Assembly: GCF_014596445.1 (NCBI RefSeq)
Contig: NZ_MECL01000178.1
Coordinates: forward strand, 1 to 64,000
Source: Streptomyces sp. CBMA29
Lineage (GTDB): Bacteria; Actinomycetota; Actinomycetes; Streptomycetales; Streptomycetaceae
DNA length: 64,000 nucleotides
Direction of reading: 5' to 3'
Position numbers and translations under genes: made by a program. The stretch's first letter is position 1, and each line of letters begins with the position of its first letter. Shown piece after piece: positions 17,403-25,249 of the stretch. The notes under the pieces are model-generated. The model was given only the letters and a program-made list of their open reading frames with translations. It did no database searches and was not told the DNA's origin.

Positions 17403-18653
17403 CTACCGGGGATCACGCGCTGATGTCGCAGGCCACGGTAGCCGTACCCGTACGGTGAACACGCCCTCAGCGCGCCCGTGTTCGAGGGTCCCGCCGTCCA
17501 GGGCGACGCGCTCGCCGAGGCCCACGAGACCGGTGCCGGAACCGGGGAGCGGGCGCAGCGGCCCCGAAGTCGCCTCGTACGCCAGCGGGTTGGTGATCTC
17601 GACGGCGAGGTCCGCGCCGGGCGCGCCGCTCAGCCGTACGACGACACGCGAACCGGCCGCGTGCTTACGGGCGTTGGTCAGCGCCTCCTGCACGGCGCGA
17701 TAGGCGGTGCGCTGGAGCTGCGGGCGCAGGTCGGGCGCGAGCGCCGGGTCCACGTCGTCGTGGAACTCCACGTCCTGGCCGGCCGCCCGCGCCTCGGCCA
17801 CCAGTACGGCCACGTCCGCGAGCCGTGGCTGCGGCGCGGCCGTGCCCTCGTCCTCCGTCCGCAGCACGAGCAGCACGTCCCTCAACTCCTCAAGCGCCTG
17901 ATGGGCGTTGTCCCGGATGACGCGGGCGCTCTCCGCGATCTCGGCCGCGTCCAGCGCGGGGCCGCCGGCGCTCCTCGTCCAGTACGCCAACGCCCCCGCG
18001 TGCACGGACAGCAGCGAGATGCGGTGCGCCAGCACGTCGTGCATCTCCCGTGCGATGGCGGTCCGTTCGGCGCGGCGGGTGTCGGCGAGCCGCCGCGCGT
18101 GGTCGGCGCGCTCGCGTACCGCGTCCTCCCGCAGCCGGACGAGGAGTTGGCGGCGGCTGCGCAGGGCGCTGCCCGTGGCGAAGAAGACGAGGTAGTACGC
18201 CACCGCGAAGGCCGCCGCCGTCCAGTCGGTGCGGTGCGGGTCCGACAGCAGCAGCGCGTCCGGCACGGACGCGGCCACGAACAGGCCGAGCACCGGCAGC
18301 GAACGGCGCAGCGGCTCGTACAGCGCCAGGCCCGCCGTGATCACCATCCCGGCGCCGAACACGCTGTTGGACAGCGCCAACGCCGGTACGGCCAGCAGCG
18401 CCACGGCCATCGGATAGCGCCGTCGCCACCACAGCGACACGCACGCGAGCGCGCCGAGCGGCAGGTCGACCGCCTGGATCCACACCGGCCGGTCCTCGTG
18501 CTGCGCCGCGACGCCGTACACCACCATGCCGACCAGTACGGCGAAGCAGAGCGCGGCCACGTCCACGGCCCAGTCGCGGGGCGTACGGCCACCGGTACGG
18601 CCGTCGGTACGGGCCTCCGTACGGAGGTCGGCGTCGGCGTCGGCTTCGGTCAT
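17403..18653 (-). CDS. Sensor histidine kinase (HisKA_3/HATPase)
   Basis: This 416-aa protein has about five membrane helices between residues 30 and 165, with no large external sensor domain. The HisKA_3 dimerisation box is REMHDVLAHRISLL with phospho-acceptor His205. The ATPase N-box reads QEALTNARKHA and the G-box GSGTGLVGLGERV. It belongs to the DesK-like class usual in Streptomyces. The partner regulator is directly downstream. The input signal cannot be read from the sequence; the membrane-only sensor suggests envelope stress or ligand sensing within the membrane. Confidence 0.93.
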   Translation of the reverse strand: MTEADADADLRTEARTDGRTGGRTPRDWAVDVAALCFAVLVGMVVYGVAAQHEDRPVWIQAVDLPLGALACVSLWWRRRYPMAVALLAVPALALSNSVFGAGMVITAGLALYEPLRRSLPVLGLFVAASVPDALLLSDPHRTDWTAAAFAVAYYLVFFATGSALRSRRQLLVRLREDAVRERADHARRLADTRRAERTAIAREMHDVLAHRISLLSVHAGALAYWTRSAGGPALDAAEIAESARVIRDNAHQALEELRDVLLVLRTEDEGTAAPQPRLADVAVLVAEARAAGQDVEFHDDVDPALAPDLRPQLQRTAYRAVQEALTNARKHAAGSRVVVRLSGAPGADLAVEITNPLAYEATSGPLRPLPGSGTGLVGLGERVALDGGTLEHGRAEGVFTVRVRLPWPATSARDPR

Positions 18654-18767
18654 CCCCCGAGCGTAGGGGCGGCGGGGGCCTCGCCCGGGGAACCGTCCCG
18701 GACCCGCCCTCGGGTGCCGGACGGCGGGGCGTGGCCGGCGGGTGGGCGCTCATTGCCGCTGGGGCTA

Positions 18768-18850
18768 GTCCTCAAACGCCGGACGGGCTGATTAACGGCT
18801 TCTGGCACACCCGCCGGGACCGGCCCCCCGTCCTCGAACGCCGGACTGGC
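18768..18850. repeat. Two copies of a Streptomyces-type intergenic repeat
   Basis: GTCCTCAAACGCCGGACGGG (18768-18787, continuing CTG) is the reverse complement of the sequence at 8023-8045. A second diverged copy, GTCCTCGAACGCCGGACTGG, begins at 18830. The elements sit in the gap between the kinase gene and a small membrane protein gene and resemble REP-like intergenic elements. Confidence 0.7.
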
Positions 18851-18960
18851 GGAATCGTGGCTTCTGGTCGCGGGCCCCCTCGCGGGGGCGGGGGACGAGG
18901 GGCGGTTAGCCTCGGGGGCAAGGCAGGGCTTCGGGGTTGGTGCGCGAGGAGGAGGACGGG

Positions 18961-19263
18961 ATGGCTGGGGTTCCGGCGAGTGTGGTGGCGGCGGGCGGGC
19001 TGATCGGCGGCTACGGGGTGGCGCGGTGGACGCGAAAGCGGGCCCTGGGGGGTGTGGCCCTCGCGGCGGCGGGCACGCTCGCGGCCCGCGAGTGGCACGC
19101 GCGCTCGGGACCGGCGGTCGCCACGACGCTGACCACCGTCTACGTGGCGGCTTTCGCGGGTTCGCACCCGCTCGCCCGCAAGGTCGGCGCCTGGCCCGCC
19201 GTCTTCTCGGTCGCGGGTGGCGTGGCCGCCGCGTCCTGGGCCATCACCGGCCGCCGCCGCTGA
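18961..19263 (+). CDS. Small membrane protein of unknown function
   Basis: This 100-aa protein has an ATG start preceded by a strong GAGGAGGAGGACGGG. It has about three hydrophobic segments (residues 4-20, 27-43 and 60-95) separated by short basic stretches and ends in GRRR. No family is recognised, though similar small proteins are common in Streptomyces. It is transcribed alone between the repeats and the next hypothetical gene. Confidence 0.7.
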   Translation: MAGVPASVVAAGGLIGGYGVARWTRKRALGGVALAAAGTLAAREWHARSGPAVATTLTTVYVAAFAGSHPLARKVGAWPAVFSVAGGVAAASWAITGRRR

Positions 19264-19363
19264 GCCCGCGTGCCCGAACCCCGACGAAGCCCCTGACGCG
19301 GAACCCGCGTCCGGGGCCGTGACGGGCAACCACCGCTGGAAGCGGCGTGTTTGAATGCCGCGC

Positions 19364-19957
19364 ATGAACGAGGATGCGGCGGAAGGCGAGGGAGCGGGCG
19401 GGGGCGGCGGCTCCGCGCGGATATGGGTCGGTGCGATTCCGGCGCTCGATCCGGACAGTACGGAAGTGATCCTGGGCCTCGACCTGGAGTCGGCCGACCC
19501 GGCGGAGCGGATGATCTGTCTGCTGCTGAACCGGGGCCACGAGGGTGAGGAGGGCGTCTTCTATCTGCTGCCGGACGACCTCTCGGCGCGTTACGAGCGG
19601 AACGGCGAGCGGCTGGCCGTCACCGTGCTGTCGCACCACGCGGTGCTGGAAGCCGATCTGGACGACGCCGATCTGGACGCCACGGACGAGTTGCGGACGC
19701 ACCTCGCCGGGCTCGCCCGCGATCCGCTCGACGCCGACCGCCTGATCCTGCTGCGCGGCGAGATCGTCACCGATTTCGTGCCCATGGTCCGGGACGACAG
19801 CGCGCAGCCCCTGCTCGTCACCACCACTGCGGCCGATGCTCTGCGCCAGTTCCGGCCCGACGAGGGCGAGACGGACATCGCCGTCCTGTCGGCGACGCTG
19901 ACCCCGCCCCCGCCCCCGCCCCCGACCCCGCCCCCGACCCCGGACCGGCACGGCTGA
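19364..19957 (+). CDS. Hypothetical acidic protein with Pro-rich tail
   Basis: About 197 aa from ATG 19364 (ATG 19355 is in the same frame). A Gly/Ala-rich N-terminus is followed by a mixed alpha/beta-looking acidic body (residues about 20-175) and ends in a PTPPPPPPPTPPPTP-type tail encoded by a C-rich repeat. No family or catalytic motif is recognised. Codon bias is typical of the host. It converges on the M23 peptidase gene, with a shared hairpin terminator between them. Confidence 0.6.
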   Translation: MNEDAAEGEGAGGGGGSARIWVGAIPALDPDSTEVILGLDLESADPAERMICLLLNRGHEGEEGVFYLLPDDLSARYERNGERLAVTVLSHHAVLEADLDDADLDATDELRTHLAGLARDPLDADRLILLRGEIVTDFVPMVRDDSAQPLLVTTTAADALRQFRPDEGETDIAVLSATLTPPPPPPPTPPPTPDRHG

Positions 19958-19962
19958 ATGCC

Positions 19963-19999
19963 GACGGCCCTGGCGTCGGGGGGGAGCGCCAGGGCCGTC
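19963..19999. terminator. Bidirectional hairpin terminator
   Basis: GACGGCCCTGGCG and CGCCAGGGCCGTC form a perfect 13-bp stem with an 11-nt loop. The hairpin sits between two convergent genes, directly after the hypothetical gene and about 75 bp after the M23 gene, so it probably serves both. Confidence 0.75.
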
Positions 20000-20074
20000 A
20001 GGGTTAACCGGAGGTGCGGTCTCGGGTGGAGCGGGAGCGGGACCGTCGCAGATGGCCAAGATGGCCAAGACGGC

Positions 20075-21280
20075 TCAGACGGCGATGTCGTGGGCGCGGA
20101 GCCAGACGGCCGGGTCGATGGGGGCGGCCCCGGCGGCGGGACGGACCTCCAGGTGGAGGTGGGGGCTGGTGACGTTGCCGGTGGCGCCGACGCGCCCGAT
20201 GGTGTCGCCCGTGGTGACCTTGCCCGAGGTGGCGACCATCGTGGAGAGGTGGCAGTACCACAGCTCGGTGCCGTCATCGAGGGTGAGGATCACGCGGTAG
20301 CCGTACGAGCCCGCCCACCCGGCCGAGGTGACCGTACCGGTGTGGATGACGTGCACCGGGGTGCCGGTGGGGGCGGCGAAGTCCTGGCCGGAGTGGGTGT
20401 TGGCCCACAGGGAACTGGCCTCGCCGAAGCTGTCGGTGAGCGTGTAAGAGGCGAGCGGCTTGAGGTACGAGACCGCGAGGAGGGCCAGCCGCTCGGACTC
20501 GGCCTTGGCGGCGGCCTCGGCATCGGCCTTGGCCCGCGCTTCGGCTGCGGCCTTCGCGGCGGCGGCCTGCTCGCGTACCTTCTGCGCGGCGGCCTCGCGG
20601 GCTGCCTGCTGGGCAGCGGCCTTCTCGGCCGCCTCGCGTTCGGCCTGCGCGGCGGCGTCCCGCTGCCGGGTCGCCTCGTGGACGATACGGGCGCGCAGGG
20701 CCTCGCCGGGGTCGGTGGGCACGGGCGCGGGCACGGAAGCAGGTGCGGAGGCGGGGGTAGGTGCGGAGGCGGGGGCGGCCGGAGCCACGTCCGTAGCCGT
20801 CGCCGTATCCGCAGCCGTCGCCGTATCCGCAGCGGCGCTGACCACGGTCGCGGGAGCCGACGCGTCCCGTACCGCCGCGCCGCCGAAGTAGTCGCCGACC
20901 GTCGGCAGGGCCGAGACGCCGGGGGAGCCTGCGGGCGAGACACCGGTCGAACTCGCTTGCAGGTCAAGGGAGTCGGGCAGTTCCGGTACGTCCGGGACGG
21001 CTATCGGCGCGGGTACGGCGTCGGCCGCGACGGCCACGCCCCCGGCCCCTACAGCGGCCATCGCGGCAACGCCGAGGACGGTCGAGCCACGGGCCACGGA
21101 ACCGACGGAGCGCTGGCGCGGAAGCCGGTGGCGGTTCGCGGCCGGGCCCTGGGAGCCCGGCGAGCCCTCGGCGGCAGAGGCGGCGGAATCCTCGGGGGAA
21201 TTCCAGTCGTCCCACTCGCCGGGGGGATCGGCCGCTGGGGCCGCCGGGGCGGGAGCGTAGGCAGGCTGGTTGGACGCCAC
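20075..21280 (-). CDS. Secreted M23-family (LytM-type) metallopeptidase
   Basis: The 401-aa protein starts at GTG 21280 (AAGGAG nine bases upstream). A hydrophobic export segment lies at about residues 67-85 (STVLGVAAMAAVGAGGVAVA). It is followed by an Ala/Pro-rich linker, a long Ala/Glu/Lys/Arg coiled-coil stretch (about 190-260) and a C-terminal M23 domain. The domain shows HSGQDFAAPTGTPVHVIHTG (first zinc His and Asp), then WYCHLS and SPHLHLEVR (the HxH motif). Such enzymes cut peptidoglycan cross-bridges. The messenger leader carries a c-di-AMP riboswitch, so expression should respond to that second messenger, as for other Streptomyces wall hydrolases. Confidence 0.93.
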   Translation of the reverse strand: MASNQPAYAPAPAAPAADPPGEWDDWNSPEDSAASAAEGSPGSQGPAANRHRLPRQRSVGSVARGSTVLGVAAMAAVGAGGVAVAADAVPAPIAVPDVPELPDSLDLQASSTGVSPAGSPGVSALPTVGDYFGGAAVRDASAPATVVSAAADTATAADTATATDVAPAAPASAPTPASAPASVPAPVPTDPGEALRARIVHEATRQRDAAAQAEREAAEKAAAQQAAREAAAQKVREQAAAAKAAAEARAKADAEAAAKAESERLALLAVSYLKPLASYTLTDSFGEASSLWANTHSGQDFAAPTGTPVHVIHTGTVTSAGWAGSYGYRVILTLDDGTELWYCHLSTMVATSGKVTTGDTIGRVGATGNVTSPHLHLEVRPAAGAAPIDPAVWLRAHDIAV

Positions 21281-21304
21281 GCGGGCGCACTCCTTTCCTT
21301 CCTT

Positions 21305-21470
21305 GTCGCCTACCGGGTTAGCTGACGGGTTCGGAGCAGGAAGGTCTCCTACGGGCCTGAACGCTGCCCGATTCACCCCATTGGACCCCTCCCGTACGCC
21401 AGGGTGCGGCGAGCGAGAGGGCGGGTCCCCGGTTCCCGCGAACGGGATTCGGCAAGCGCGCGGTGCCGCC
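21305..21470 (-). promoter_or_regulatory. ydaO-type cyclic di-AMP riboswitch
   Basis: In the leader of the M23 gene, read on the minus strand, the family's conserved blocks appear in order: ACCGGGGACCC (21423-21433), GGGTGAATCGGG (21367-21378) and the terminal CCGAACCCGTCAGCTAACCC, which begins at 21334, continuing GGTAGGCG to 21307. The riboswitch ends about 25 nt before the start codon, close to the ribosome-binding site. In actinobacteria this class controls cell-wall hydrolase and resuscitation-factor genes and is an OFF switch for c-di-AMP (established knowledge). The outer limits are approximate. Confidence 0.88.
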
Positions 21471-21861
21471 TCTGTGGCGGTGGTGACAACCGCGCTGCGT
21501 TATCGAACGTTAATAGAGCCGGGGTCGTTTTCCAAGCCGAATCAAAGAGTTGACGTCAGGAACCAAACGGTCACGGGGTGCGCGATACGGGTAAATCCGG
21601 CACCGGATGTGGCCGGGTAGTGATGTGAGTGTGTGTCAGTTGTTATGCACAGGGGGACGGTTCGATTACGTACTGTCAGGGCGGGGCGTCGCTCACGTGT
21701 GTACGGCGTCGACCATGGCGTGATGCGGGTCGGCCGGAAACGGACCCCGGCGGCGTGGCCGAGGCGCCGCCGAGGCAGGTCACGCGGTCCGGACCGGACC
21801 GAAGGAACCCCGTGCCGACTTCCCGCGTCCTCCCCCTTGACCTCGTCCAAGGGAGCCCTCG
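21471..21861. other. Divergent promoter region between M23 peptidase and amidase
   Basis: No gene is supported here. The segment 21490-21560 is AT-rich for this genome and should hold the promoter of the riboswitch transcript (TATTAACG and TTGATTCGG on the minus strand are candidate elements). The part near 21620-21690 probably holds the amidase promoter. Short frames on the plus strand lack ribosome-binding sites. Confidence 0.45.
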
Positions 21862-22632
21862 ATGACACGCGCCGACGACCTCGGAACCCCTGACCCGTCG
21901 GGGCCGTTGGACGGGGTCGGTGAATCCGGCCAGCTTGGGCGCGATGTCGCCTCCGGCGACGGTGGGAACGGCGACGGTGGCGGGGACGTGAGCGGGGACG
22001 TGGACGCGGTCGGGGACGTGGACGTGGACGGGGGCGCGCGCACCCGCCGCCGACTGCTGCGCGGCGGCCTCGCCTTCGGTGCCGCCGTCGCCGTCGGCCT
22101 CACGGCGGAGCTGACCTCTTCCACCGGCCGCGCGTCGACCGGCGCCGTCGACCACCCCTCCGCCGTCTGGACCCCGGCCACCTCGCACAACTACACGGCG
22201 TCCCGGCGCACTTCGTCGTATCCGATCGACCTCGTGGTGATCCACGTCACGCAGGCGAGTTTCACCAACGCCATCGGCATCTTCCAGAGCCCGTCCCACG
22301 CGGTCTCCGCCCACTACGTCGTCCGCTCCGGAGACGGCGAGATCGCCCAGTGCGTACGCGAGCACGACATCGCCTGGCACGCGGGCAACTGGGGCTACAA
22401 CACCCGCAGCATCGGCATAGAGCACGAGGGCTGGGTGGGACAGCCCGCCTACTTCACCTCCGCCATGTACTCCGCCTCGGCCGCCCTCACCGCCGCGATA
22501 TGCGACCGGTACGGCATCCCCAAGGACCGCGACCACATCATCGGCCACTACCAGGTCCCGGGCACCGACCACACCGACCCCGGCGCCAACTGGGACTGGC
22601 CCCGCTACCTCGCCCTGGTCAACGCCGCCTGA
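21862..22632 (+). CDS. Tat-exported N-acetylmuramoyl-L-alanine amidase (Amidase_2)
   Basis: This 256-aa protein has ATG 21862 with AGGGAG six bases upstream. Residues about 1-60 are an acidic Gly/Asp-rich extension, then RTRRRLLRGGLAFGAAVAVG, a twin-arginine-like signal with a hydrophobic core. The mature domain is the PGRP/T7-lysozyme-like amidase fold: VVIHVT (zinc His), YNTRSIGIEHEG, and IIGHYQVPGTDHTDPG (second His and downstream acidic ligand). It hydrolyses the lactyl-peptide bond in peptidoglycan outside the cell. It is divergent to the M23 peptidase, so two wall hydrolases share a regulatory region. Confidence 0.9.
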   Translation: MTRADDLGTPDPSGPLDGVGESGQLGRDVASGDGGNGDGGGDVSGDVDAVGDVDVDGGARTRRRLLRGGLAFGAAVAVGLTAELTSSTGRASTGAVDHPSAVWTPATSHNYTASRRTSSYPIDLVVIHVTQASFTNAIGIFQSPSHAVSAHYVVRSGDGEIAQCVREHDIAWHAGNWGYNTRSIGIEHEGWVGQPAYFTSAMYSASAALTAAICDRYGIPKDRDHIIGHYQVPGTDHTDPGANWDWPRYLALVNAA

Positions 22633-22654
22633 CGCCTCCGGCGCGGAACCCATC

Positions 22655-22827
22655 AGCCAGCCCAACCCGTCGATACGGGCCCGGCGCACGACGACGCCTC
22701 GGGCGACGGTCCCGGCGACGCGGTCGAGCCACGGCCGCCTCTCGTAATCCACGGCGTAGGAGTCCCGCATCTCCGGATGCACGGCCGAGCGGGTGCAGGC
22801 GCCGACCAAGTCGGCGAACGGCGGCAC
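22655..22827 (-). pseudogene. DUF6879 remnant
   Basis: From GTG 22827 the frame encodes PPFADLVGACTRSAVHPEMR, DSYAVD, then directly RPWLDRVAGTVARGVVVRRAR. These are the N-terminal blocks of DUF6879 proteins, but the stretch that normally separates the first and second blocks is missing. The homology ends right after VVVRRARI, well short of the family's full length, and the frame then runs on antisense to the amidase. It lies downstream of the HTH and DUF397 genes in the same direction, which is the usual place of a DUF6879 gene, so it is a deleted third gene of that module. Confidence 0.6.
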
Positions 22828-22913
22828 GTTCGGGGCATCACACGCCTAGGGCGTGCCTGTTCGTGGGTGGCCCGCGTGGCGCAGGCACCCGCCCCGCAGG
22901 CTCGTGGCGGCGC

Positions 22914-23138
22914 TCAGACCGGGAAGCGGCCGGACTTCACCTCGGCCACGAAGGCCGACCAGGCGTCCGCCGGGAAGAGGAGAGCGGGGCCGTGGGGGTC
23001 CTTGGAGTCCCGGACCGGGACGAGGGGGTGACCGTCGGCCACCTCGACGCAACTGCCCTCGTCACCACCGCTGTAGCTCGACTTGCGCCAGCCGGTGAGC
23101 GCGGACGCGGTCGGGATTATGGCTTCAGTGCTCTTCAT
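22914..23138 (-). CDS. DUF397 small protein
   Basis: This 74-aa protein has the family signature: LTGWRKSSYSGGDEGSCVEV, VPVRDSKDPHGPALLFPADA and WSAFVAEVKSGRF. Genes of this type accompany WhiJ/Scr1-like HTH regulators in Streptomyces and are thought to act as partners or antagonists of the regulator (established in the bldB/whiJ/abaA literature; mechanism incomplete). Its ATG lies inside the end of the HTH gene (14-bp overlap), so translation is coupled. Confidence 0.9.
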   Translation of the reverse strand: MKSTEAIIPTASALTGWRKSSYSGGDEGSCVEVADGHPLVPVRDSKDPHGPALLFPADAWSAFVAEVKSGRFPV

Positions 23139-23928
23139 GTCCGTAGTCCTTCGCTGTAGACCGCAGAAGGGCGAGTGACTCCCTCGACGGCAGCGCGTCG
23201 CCCAGGGCAAGATCGTATGCGCCCTGGAAGCGTTCGACCATCGCCGGCGAATCGTGCACGACGCCCGTGTGCAGTCCCTCGACGTAGGCGATCGGCGGCT
23301 GATCCTCGAACCACATAAGGGTCACCATGCTTTGCAGGAGCGGGTGCACGCCCACCCCGAACGGCATCACATGCACGCGAATGCGGTCACTGTCCACCAG
23401 GTCCGCGAGATGAACGAGTTGCGCAGCCATGACGTCGGGACCGCCGATCGGACGGCGAATGACCGCCTCGTCCAGCAGCGCCCACACGACCGGCGCGACG
23501 GGATCGTCCAGCAGATGCGACCTCTCGGTCCGGGTGACGACGGCCTTGTCACGTTCCTCACGGCTCAACGGCGGGTATGCCGCAGCACGCAGCACCGCGT
23601 GGGCGTATGCCTCCGTCTGAAGGAAGCCCGGTACATACGACAGCGCGAACTCGCGGATGACAGACGCCTGTTGTTCGAGCTCCTTCGCCGCCTCGAAGTG
23701 GCTTCCCACCGGCCTGCCGTCCTTGTCCGGCAGAAAGCTGGCGAGCACGTCACCGGTGTTCAGGGCCCTGTCCAGCCGCTTCGCGTCGTCCTCCGACGGC
23801 CACCGTCGGCCCGCTTCGATGTGAGCGATGTGCGAACGGGTCATCACCGCCACGCCTGCCAGGTCCTGTTGGGTGAGAGCTGCCTTCTTCCGCTGCTCGC
23901 GGAGCCATTCACCGTATGCCATGGCCAT
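23125..23928 (-). CDS. WhiJ-like HTH regulator (XRE domain plus DUF5753)
   Basis: The 267-aa product starts at ATG 23928 with GGGAG seven bases upstream. The XRE-type HTH spans residues about 8-62 (LREQRKKAALTQQDLAGVAV, then SHIAHIEAGRRWPS). The DUF5753 body follows, with its hallmark FALSYVPGFLQTEAYAHAVL, RTERSHLLDD, VHVMPFGVGVHPLLQSM and FQGAYDLALGDALPSRES. It forms a module with the overlapping DUF397 gene and the divergent ATPase gene. Such regulators affect differentiation and antibiotic production in streptomycetes; the specific target here is unknown. Confidence 0.92.
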   Translation of the reverse strand: MAMAYGEWLREQRKKAALTQQDLAGVAVMTRSHIAHIEAGRRWPSEDDAKRLDRALNTGDVLASFLPDKDGRPVGSHFEAAKELEQQASVIREFALSYVPGFLQTEAYAHAVLRAAAYPPLSREERDKAVVTRTERSHLLDDPVAPVVWALLDEAVIRRPIGGPDVMAAQLVHLADLVDSDRIRVHVMPFGVGVHPLLQSMVTLMWFEDQPPIAYVEGLHTGVVHDSPAMVERFQGAYDLALGDALPSRESLALLRSTAKDYGHEEH

Positions 23929-24043
23929 GGGGCAACTCCCTTGTGTGCCTTCTGCATTGTCACGCGCTGTCCTCTATCGAGCGTAGAGCGTCACCCCGAG
24001 TGTTGGAGGCGGAAAGTCAGCACTCGATCACGGAGCGAGCACC

Positions 24044-24478
24044 ATGAGGAACGCACCCCCTTCCGTCCCGGTGGCGGCGCAGCGGTGGCCGAAGACGTCC
24101 AGGTCGGCGCAGGCCGCGCGGCATCATCTGCGGGATGTGCTCGACCGATGGGAACTGCGCGACCTGGCGGACGCGGCCGAGTTGGTCGTCTCCGAGCTGG
24201 TCACCAACGCCGTACGGCACGCGCGCGGCGCCGACCGGCTGATCGAGACCCGTTATCAGCCGACGCCGGACGGCGGTCTGCGGATCGAGGTGCACGACGC
24301 CGACGACCGGGTCCCGGTCGTGCGCCAGGCGTCCGCGCAGGACGAGTCGGGCCGGGGACTGCACCTGGTCGAGGCGCTGACGGACGGCCGGTGGGGCGTC
24401 CTCCCCCGCGCGCACAGGGAGGGCGCGGGCGCCGTGGGGAAATTCGTCTGGGCTCACGTCGGGCCCGCACCGTGGTGA
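24044..24478 (+). CDS. RsbW-like HATPase (anti-sigma-type ATP-binding protein)
   Basis: This 144-aa protein is a single GHKL ATPase domain with the N-box ELVVSELVTNAVRHA, the G1 region VHDADDRVPV and the G2 box SGRGLHLVEALTDGRWGV. Small proteins like this in Streptomyces are serine-kinase/anti-sigma homologues. Divergent placement next to an HTH-DUF397 pair is a recurrent arrangement, suggesting joint function, though the sigma factor or antagonist is not in the window. The start ATG is at 24044; the ribosome-binding site is weak. Confidence 0.88.
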   Translation: MRNAPPSVPVAAQRWPKTSRSAQAARHHLRDVLDRWELRDLADAAELVVSELVTNAVRHARGADRLIETRYQPTPDGGLRIEVHDADDRVPVVRQASAQDESGRGLHLVEALTDGRWGVLPRAHREGAGAVGKFVWAHVGPAPW

Positions 24479-24489
24479 GCCCCGACGCG

Positions 24490-24906
24490 TCAGGGCGCCT
24501 GCACGCGCGCGAGCGTGATGACCGGGATCGTACGGCCCGCGCGCTGCTGGAAGTCCGCGAAGAACGGCGCGGCGCGCACCTGCTGCGCCCAGAGGCGGTC
24601 GCGCTCCGCGCCCTCGGTGATGGTGGCCGTGACGTCGAAGGACTCGGTGCCGACCTCGACGTGGGCGGCGGGGTGGGCGCGGAGGTTGTGGAGCCAGTTG
24701 GGGTGCGTGGGGCGGCCGCCGTTGGCGGCGAAGACGACGAGGTGGGGGCCGTCGGTGGCGTACGCCATCGGGGAGGTGAGGCGGCGGCCGGTGCGGGCGC
24801 CGGTGGTGGTGAGGAGCAGCAGCGGGAGACCGCCGCCGCCCAACTGGCCTCCGTTGGAACGGAATTGGTCGATGATTAACTGATTGCGCTCGACTCGCTC
24901 TGACAC
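24490..24906 (-). CDS. Deazaflavin (F420)-dependent nitroreductase-family protein (Ddn-like)
   Basis: The 138-aa product starts at GTG 24906 with GGAGG upstream. The split beta-barrel pattern is clear: LPLLLLTTTGARTGRRLTSP, AYATDGPHLVVFAANGGRPT, HPNWLHNLRAHPAAHVEVG and a C-terminal TIPVITLARV. Relatives include Mycobacterium tuberculosis Ddn and F420H2-dependent quinone reductases. The substrate is unknown. It is convergent with the ATPase gene and its stop codon lies only 12 bp away. Confidence 0.87.
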   Translation of the reverse strand: MSERVERNQLIIDQFRSNGGQLGGGGLPLLLLTTTGARTGRRLTSPMAYATDGPHLVVFAANGGRPTHPNWLHNLRAHPAAHVEVGTESFDVTATITEGAERDRLWAQQVRAAPFFADFQQRAGRTIPVITLARVQAP

Positions 24907-24991
24907 CGGCCCGGTCCTCCAGGATGTCGCCGACGCCCCCGTTGGGCGTTACGCCGGGTCCGAACCTACCCGGCCGCCACTGTCCGTACGG

Positions 24992-25192
24992 CTACGACCA
25001 CGTATCCGCGTCGCCGCCGACCCACGAGATCAGGTCGGTCTCCTCGACCTCTATGTCGTCGAGACCGGCGCGGCGGAGGAATTCGACGAGGTCGGCTATG
25101 CGGTGGGCGCGGCCCACGTCGGTGCCACGGATGGTGACCCGCCGCCCGCCGCCGGGGCCCGGCGGGTGCACGGTGATCGGCGGAGTGTCCAT
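24992..25192 (-). CDS. Small conserved hypothetical protein
   Basis: This 66-aa protein begins MDTPPITVHPPG, then GRRVTIRGTDVGRAHRIADL and VEFLRRAGL, ending in an acidic segment with Trp residues. The same pattern occurs as a small conserved Streptomyces protein, as I recall. It has no membrane segment and no known function. It is read in the same direction as the nitroreductase gene, 85 bp upstream of it, and might share a transcript. Confidence 0.65.
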   Translation of the reverse strand: MDTPPITVHPPGPGGGRRVTIRGTDVGRAHRIADLVEFLRRAGLDDIEVEETDLISWVGGDADTWS

Positions 25193-25249
25193 GACACCAG
25201 CCTGCCCCGCATGTCCCGGGTCCGCACCCCAGATCAGCCGCGACCCGGA

